Part shown: piece by piece, positions 5,969 to 9,424 of the stretch | How positions within the stretch are numbered: position 1 is the first letter of the stretch | How the letters are laid out: each line of letters starts with the position of its first letter | The notes under the pieces: model-generated | The model's database searches: none | What the model saw: only the letters and a program-made list of their open reading frames with translations | Told to the model about the DNA's origin: nothing | Translations under genes and position numbers: made by a program | DNA from: F23-D06 sp045600525 | Lineage (GTDB): Bacteria > Bacteroidota > Bacteroidia > Bacteroidales > WCHB1-69 | Assembly: GCA_045600525.1 (NCBI GenBank) | Contig: JAZRYC010000114.1 | Span: 1-9,424, forward strand | DNA: 9,424 nt | Reading direction: 5' to 3'

Positions 5969-7723
5969 ATGAATCAATCAAAGCATTTTCTACCGATCAC
6001 CAAAAAAGAATTGGATTATCTCGGCTGGGATTACGTGGATGTGATCCTAGTCAATGGCGATGCGTATGTGGATCATCCCTCATTCGGTGCCGCCGTCATT
6101 GGACGCATTTTGGAGCGTCAGGGACTGCGCGTGGCCATACTTCCTCAGCCCAATTGGAAAGATGATTTGCGTGATTTCAAGAAATTAGGTAAGCCGCGTT
6201 TATTCTTCGGAGTAACATCAGGCAATATGGATTCCATGGTGAACCACTATACGGCGAACCGACGTTTGCGTAGTGATGATGCCTATACTTCCGGAGGCCA
6301 AGCTGGATTTCGTCCCGATTACGCCACCACTGTGTATTCCCGCATTCTGCGCCAACTCTATCCCGATGTTCCTATTGTAATCGGAGGAATCGAGGCCTCC
6401 ATGCGGAGACTTTCACATTACGACTATTGGAGCGATTCTCTCAAGCCATCCATCCTATTGGACAGCTACGCCGACGTGCTTGTATATGGCATGGGTGAGA
6501 GGCCGATATTGGCTTTAGCTGAAATATTGGCCAAACCCGACTGGCGGAACCATCTGTCCGAATGTCCGCAAATTGCCTATTTAGAGGATAATATCGAGCA
6601 GCTCAAGGAACAATCCCCTATTATGCTGCATTCTTATAAGGAGGAATGTCGTGACAAGCGCAAATATGGAGAGGACTTTGTTTTATTTGAAACGGAATCC
6701 AACAAACGGGAACAAAGAATGCTGATTCAGCCTTATGAGGATAGATTTCTGGTGGTTAATCCTCCTTATCCCGTGGCAACGGAAGAAGAAATGGATAGCT
6801 TTGCCCTTTTCGACAGAATGATGCACGCACCGCATCCAAAGTATTTGAAACGGGGTGACATACCGGCATTTGAAATGATCAAGAACTCCATCACTATGCA
6901 TAGGGGATGCTTCGGTGGATGTAGCTTCTGTGCCATATCAGCTCATCAAGGAAAACAGATTGCCTCGCGCTCGAATGCCTCCATCCTGGCTGAAGTGGAG
7001 GATTTGATCAAAAGACCCTATTTCAAAGGACATATTAGCGATTTAGGCGGTCCCTCGGCCAACATGTTCAGAATGGAAGGAAAAGATCTGGACCGCTGCC
7101 GTAAGTGTCCACGCCCATCATGTCTAACCCCCAAGGTTTGTCCCAATTTGCAGTTAGACCACCATCCACTGTTGCATCTTTACGAGCAAGTGGTGAAAAT
7201 GGAAGGCGTAAAACATGTTACCATAGGCAGTGGGATTCGTTATGAAATGCTATTAGGCGACAAAGAATCTGATATGAAGAATGGCTTTAGTAAATATATT
7301 CATCAAATTGTAAACAAGCATGTTTCAGGAAGATTAAAGGTCGCCCCAGAACATACGGATCCTGAAGTACTTCGTTTGATGCGAAAGCCTGATTTTGAAC
7401 AATTCATTCGTTTCTTAGAACGTTTCGATCAGGAAAACCAGAAGTGTGGAAAAAATCAACAACTTATCCCCTACTTCATCGGTTCTCATCCCGGATGCAC
7501 GGTGGAAAAAATGGAAGCATTGGGGCGTCTTACAAAAAAATATCATTTAATGACCGAGCAGGTGCAGGATTTTACGCCCACGCCGATGACCTTCTCTACA
7601 GCCATGTATTATTTAGGATATAATCCTTACGATGGTAAGAAGGTGCATGTTGCTAAAGATATAAAGGAACGAAGGCGTCAGCATGACTTTTTCTTTCAGA
7701 AGGGAAAAGGACGCAAGCGTTAG
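5969..7723 (+). CDS. ygiQ: YgiQ-family (UPF0313) radical SAM protein
   Basis: The 584-residue protein (counted from the ATG at 5969) has the full layout of the YgiQ family: an N-terminal Radical_SAM_N-type domain with a cobalamin-binding-like fold, a radical SAM core, and a short C-terminal DUF3362-like tail. The cluster-binding motif is CFGGCSFC, with Cys314, Cys318 and Cys321 (CxxxCxxC). A second cysteine set, Cys377, Cys380, Cys385 and Cys391, lies in CRKCPRPSCLTPKVC and is shared by E. coli YgiQ as I recall it. The conserved QVQDFTPTPMT and LGYNPYDGKKV segments mark the C-terminal region. It is shorter than the E. coli protein (roughly 740 residues), mainly at the C-terminus. The family's substrate is not established; radical SAM chemistry implies S-adenosylmethionine cleavage in the cytoplasm. 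A TTG at 5960 would add three residues but lies in the -7 element, so ATG is preferred. The stop lies 6 bases from that of the convergent RNase H gene. Confidence 0.95.
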   Translation: MNQSKHFLPITKKELDYLGWDYVDVILVNGDAYVDHPSFGAAVIGRILERQGLRVAILPQPNWKDDLRDFKKLGKPRLFFGVTSGNMDSMVNHYTANRRLRSDDAYTSGGQAGFRPDYATTVYSRILRQLYPDVPIVIGGIEASMRRLSHYDYWSDSLKPSILLDSYADVLVYGMGERPILALAEILAKPDWRNHLSECPQIAYLEDNIEQLKEQSPIMLHSYKEECRDKRKYGEDFVLFETESNKREQRMLIQPYEDRFLVVNPPYPVATEEEMDSFALFDRMMHAPHPKYLKRGDIPAFEMIKNSITMHRGCFGGCSFCAISAHQGKQIASRSNASILAEVEDLIKRPYFKGHISDLGGPSANMFRMEGKDLDRCRKCPRPSCLTPKVCPNLQLDHHPLLHLYEQVVKMEGVKHVTIGSGIRYEMLLGDKESDMKNGFSKYIHQIVNKHVSGRLKVAPEHTDPEVLRLMRKPDFEQFIRFLERFDQENQKCGKNQQLIPYFIGSHPGCTVEKMEALGRLTKKYHLMTEQVQDFTPTPMTFSTAMYYLGYNPYDGKKVHVAKDIKERRRQHDFFFQKGKGRKR

Positions 7724-7729
7724 TCGTAT

Positions 7730-8371
7730 TTATTTTCTTCCGAAGTCGGCAGGAATTTCACCCCACAGCGGAGTGTTCCATTTATAAATGGGATTGTTGT
7801 AGGTATTGTTCTTCAGCCAATTTTCCGCCCGCGTCATCATGTCAAACAACATGGCGTTTTCCTCTGTGGGAAGAATAATTGATTTGTGTTTTTTGTGGCG
7901 TACCCATGCCAAAGCAGTGATGCTGTCCGTATAGATGGGGATGTCCAATTGCTTTTGCTTGCATAGGGCAATACCATGGACCAGAGCAAGAAATTCCCCA
8001 ATATTATTCGATGCATTGGGATAGGGTCCCTTATGGAACCATACTTCACGTGTGGCCGTATATACACCGCGGTATTCCATCATGCGTGTGGCCGTATTCC
8101 ATGCGGCATCCACGGAAAGACTTTCCAAAATAGGCTTGGGAGCGTCCTCTTTGAGTAATTGTAGGGAGATTCCGCTGGCAGTGGCAGGATGGTTTCTGTA
8201 ATAGGCAGCATAACCTTCGTTAAAAGCCGATTGTGCCGCTTCCATAGTCTCAAATGACTTATACTTAGCTCCTTCAAAGTGAAGAACCTGTTCCTTGCAC
8301 GCATTCCAATTGTCGTATATTCCAGGTTTTACCCCAGACCAAACCACGTAAAATTTTTTCTTGACCGCCAT
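7730..8371 (-). CDS. rnhA: Ribonuclease H with N-terminal viroplasmin (hybrid-binding) domain
   Basis: The 213-residue product begins with a caulimovirus-viroplasmin-type RNA/DNA-hybrid-binding domain, about residues 5-53 (FYVVWSGVKPGIYDNW, then YKSFETMEAAQSAFNEG). A linker leads to an RNase H fold. The four acidic catalytic residues are all present: Asp88 (SVDAAW), Glu126 (NNIGEFLAL), Asp149 (IYTDSITALAWV) and Asp209 (EIPADFG). The arrangement matches the Bacillus halodurans RNase H1 type. It should cut the RNA strand of RNA/DNA hybrids, such as R-loops and replication primers, in the cytoplasm. The ATG at 8371 gives MAVKKKFYVVW, which starts exactly at the binding domain. An upstream ATG at 8449 would add 26 residues that overlap both promoter elements and is rejected. 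The gene is convergent with ygiQ, with no hairpin in the 6-base gap, and divergent from the lipoprotein gene. Confidence 0.95.
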   Translation of the reverse strand: MAVKKKFYVVWSGVKPGIYDNWNACKEQVLHFEGAKYKSFETMEAAQSAFNEGYAAYYRNHPATASGISLQLLKEDAPKPILESLSVDAAWNTATRMMEYRGVYTATREVWFHKGPYPNASNNIGEFLALVHGIALCKQKQLDIPIYTDSITALAWVRHKKHKSIILPTEENAMLFDMMTRAENWLKNNTYNNPIYKWNTPLWGEIPADFGRK

Positions 8372-8386
8372 AAGCCTAATAATTAG

Positions 8387-8394
8387 TATTTTTG
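8387..8394 (+). promoter_or_regulatory. -7 promoter element for the lipoprotein gene
   Basis: TATTTTTG followed by CAC matches TAnnTTTG. The start would be near 8400, giving a leader of nearly 60 bases before the ATG at 8458. A TTGAC at 8361-8365 lies 23 bases upstream, a little far for a -33 box, and sits inside the RNase H coding start. Confidence 0.6.
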
Positions 8395-8425
8395 CACCCC
8401 CTGAAGAGGGCTGATGATGAGTCCG

Positions 8426-8433
8426 CAAATATA
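8426..8433 (-). promoter_or_regulatory. -7 promoter element for the RNase H gene
   Basis: On the minus strand these bases read TATATTTG, followed by CGG, a full match to TAnnTTTG. The start would fall near 8420, leaving a leader of about 50 bases before the ATG at 8371. No clear TTTG is seen at -33. It faces the plus-strand element at 8387-8394, so the two predicted transcripts overlap by about 20 bases at their 5' ends. Confidence 0.55.
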
Positions 8434-8457
8434 TCAATAACCTAATCATAATCCGAT

Positions 8458-8973
8458 ATGAAACGCAATAATTTTCAACGAATCTTTTTTCTTTGTCTTA
8501 TCATGCTCTGCGCTGGAGCCTTAATGTTTGGTTGTAAGGGCCGTCATGGTGGGAAAAATAAGCAGGAAGACATTTTTGTGTTACACACATTTGCCAACTC
8601 TAACTGGACATATGAAGAACAAGTCTTGGATTTACCGTTTCAGATAACGGATACCGGTTCTTATCGCATTGAATTCACCTTGAATTACGATAGCACAGTC
8701 AACGTTCTTACCGAACTTCCCATTACCGTCACACTTACCTATCCCGATGGTATGGACACCTACGTGACCAGCATATTCGATTTCAATCCGAAAAACAACA
8801 AGGCCATTCAGCCTACGGGAAACGGCAGTGAATGCAATATGACCTTGGTGGCTTTCCCCAAAAAACAACTAAATCAAGCTGGTGAATACCACATCTCCTT
8901 TTACAGAAAAACACAGAAATACGACAACTATGGTTTGAACAGTTTGTCAATGCGCGTGCTACCTGTGAAATAA
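8458..8973 (+). CDS. Predicted lipoprotein, GldH-like
   Basis: The 171-residue protein starts with a basic N-terminus (MKRNNFQR), a hydrophobic stretch, and LMFGC with the candidate lipid-bearing Cys26. The lipobox is loose at positions -3 and -2 (Met, Phe). After the cysteine comes a short basic linker, then a beta-rich domain from about residue 38 to the end. The pattern of a Trp near its start (NSNWTYEE), alternating strands (YRIEFTLNY, LPITVTLTYP) and a final GEYHISFYRK...MRVLPV strand resembles GldH, a lipoprotein tied to gliding and type IX secretion in Bacteroidota. However, the Arg-x-Tyr-Pro-Tyr-x-Asn-Leu hallmark of GldH as I remember it is not evident, and the usual ricT neighbour is absent. 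It probably sits in the outer membrane or periplasmic face. Being a lipoprotein is fairly secure; the GldH link is moderate, about even odds. An unrelated Bacteroidales lipoprotein is the alternative. Confidence 0.75.
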   Translation: MKRNNFQRIFFLCLIMLCAGALMFGCKGRHGGKNKQEDIFVLHTFANSNWTYEEQVLDLPFQITDTGSYRIEFTLNYDSTVNVLTELPITVTLTYPDGMDTYVTSIFDFNPKNNKAIQPTGNGSECNMTLVAFPKKQLNQAGEYHISFYRKTQKYDNYGLNSLSMRVLPVK

Positions 8974-9020
8974 TTCTCTTAACAATTATTTGTAAAAATT
9001 AATTTTTTTATAATTTTTTC
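8974..9020. other. Very AT-rich spacer with a 14-base palindrome
   Basis: The spacer after the lipoprotein gene is almost entirely A and T and contains the palindrome AAAAATTAATTTTT at 8994-9007. It could act as a weak terminator or as an upstream AT element for the comM promoter. No GC-rich stem is present, and no coding potential is seen. Confidence 0.4.
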
Positions 9021-9050
9021 TTGACTAATATTGGTTTTTTATTATTTTTG
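9021..9050 (+). promoter_or_regulatory. comM promoter with -33 and -7 boxes
   Basis: TTGAC at 9021-9025 and TATTTTTG at 9043-9050 are separated by 19 bases counted from the TTG, the usual distance for Bacteroidota promoters. The start would be near 9056, leaving a leader of about 23 bases, rich in A, before the ATG at 9079. This is the best-formed promoter in the window. Confidence 0.78.
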
Positions 9051-9078
9051 CCGCACGAAAACAAAATAATAATAAATC

Positions 9079-9424
9079 ATGTTAGTAAGAACGTACAATT
9101 GTGCCCTAATGGGTGTTGCGGCCATTCATATCGCCGTAGAAGTCAGTGTAGAAACAGGTATTGGGTTTCATTTAGTCGGTCTGCCAGACAGTGCGATTAA
9201 AGAAAGTCAGCAGCGCATTGACACTGCGCTGGGCAACTACAACCTAAGGATACCCGGACGGAAAATCGTCATCAATTTAGCTCCCGCCGACATTCGCAAG
9301 GAGGGGTCGGCATTTGACTTAACTCTGGCCATTGCCATTTTGGCGGCATCAGGCCAGATAAAGGGCGGAAACCGTCTACAGGACTATTACATCACAGGCG
9401 AACTATCTCTTGACGGCTCTTTGC
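9079..9424 (+). CDS. comM: YifB/ComM-family Mg-chelatase-like AAA+ ATPase (3' end outside window)
   Basis: The first 115 codons are visible and open to the window end. The protein starts MLVRTYNCALMGVAAI and continues with the N-terminal ChlI-type domain (about residues 10-115). Conserved family segments include GFHLVGLPDSAIKES, IPGRKIVINLAPADIRKEG and FDLTLAIAIL, and the window ends in YYITGELSLDGSL. The Walker A motif and the Mg-chelatase-type AAA+ core would follow beyond the window. ComM in proteobacteria is a hexameric branch-migration helicase that extends D-loops during natural transformation. In Bacteroidota, where the gene is widespread, a general recombination role is inferred. The ATG at 9079 is the natural start: it lies at the family's N-terminus and just behind a complete promoter. 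No truncation or frameshift is visible in this part. Confidence 0.95.
   Translation, partial: MLVRTYNCALMGVAAIHIAVEVSVETGIGFHLVGLPDSAIKESQQRIDTALGNYNLRIPGRKIVINLAPADIRKEGSAFDLTLAIAILAASGQIKGGNRLQDYYITGELSLDGSL

Noticed and set aside
7724..7729. Possible shared terminator between convergent ygiQ and RNase H genes
   Set aside because: The 6-base gap and its flanks show no inverted repeat followed by a T run.
8352..8365. Fourteen-base sequence (AATTTTTTCTTGAC) repeated exactly at 9012-9025, both copies upstream of a TAnnTTTG element
   Set aside because: The first copy encodes the RNase H N-terminus (VKKKF) on the minus strand, and its distance to the -7 box is 23 rather than 19 bases. Poly-T sequence makes a chance match likely, so a shared operator is not claimed.
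8372..8449. 26-residue upstream extension of RNase H
   Set aside because: It covers both promoter elements, and the viroplasmin domain starts right after the ATG at 8371.
1..9424. Mobile element, CRISPR array, toxin-antitoxin or defence island
   Set aside because: No transposase, integrase, spaced direct repeats or defence-type domains were found. The gene content is housekeeping and base composition looks even apart from short AT-rich spacers.

Overview
The window looks like a stretch of core chromosome from a member of the Bacteroidota, most likely the order Bacteroidales (Prevotella- or Bacteroides-like). The evidence is a run of promoter elements of the TAnnTTTG type, start codons without Shine-Dalgarno sequences, and gene families typical of the group: the viroplasmin-type RNase H, a GldH-like lipoprotein, a YgiQ-family radical SAM protein and a YifB/ComM ATPase. 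I see no phage, transposase, CRISPR array, tRNA or rRNA. The only stretches without a gene are short (about 85 to 130 bases).

Region 1 (1-1531). The 3' part of a membrane-anchored family 2 glycosyltransferase overlaps by one base (TAATG) an ECF-type sigma factor gene that has no visible anti-sigma partner. Region 2 (1543-5244). A good TAnnTTTG element precedes an acyl-CoA ligase gene, then cysS, then a small predicted exported protein of unknown function. The spacing is tight and all genes lie on the + strand, so this is probably one operon. Region 3 (5245-5953). A 130-base gap holds three interlocking inverted repeats. It is followed by a two-helix membrane protein of unknown function and a textbook intrinsic terminator.

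Region 4 (5955-7723). A promoter element touches that terminator and lies so close to the ygiQ start that the transcript should be leaderless or nearly so. ygiQ converges tail to tail with the next gene. Region 5 (7730-8973). A viroplasmin/RNase H gene on the minus strand and a GldH-like lipoprotein gene on the plus strand diverge from an 86-base spacer containing two face-to-face TAnnTTTG elements. Region 6 (8974-9424). A very AT-rich promoter region leads into the 5' end of comM/yifB, which runs off the window.

The proteins serve housekeeping roles: lipid activation, tRNA charging, nucleic-acid maintenance and envelope functions. I found no convincing new defence or mobile system. The most unusual parts are the regulatory architectures at 5294-5360, 5921-5969 and 8369-8458, and the two unrecognised envelope proteins at 4861-5905. 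Three start sites were moved downstream of the longest open frame (5375, 5969 and 8371) because frame content and promoter placement favour the later ATG.
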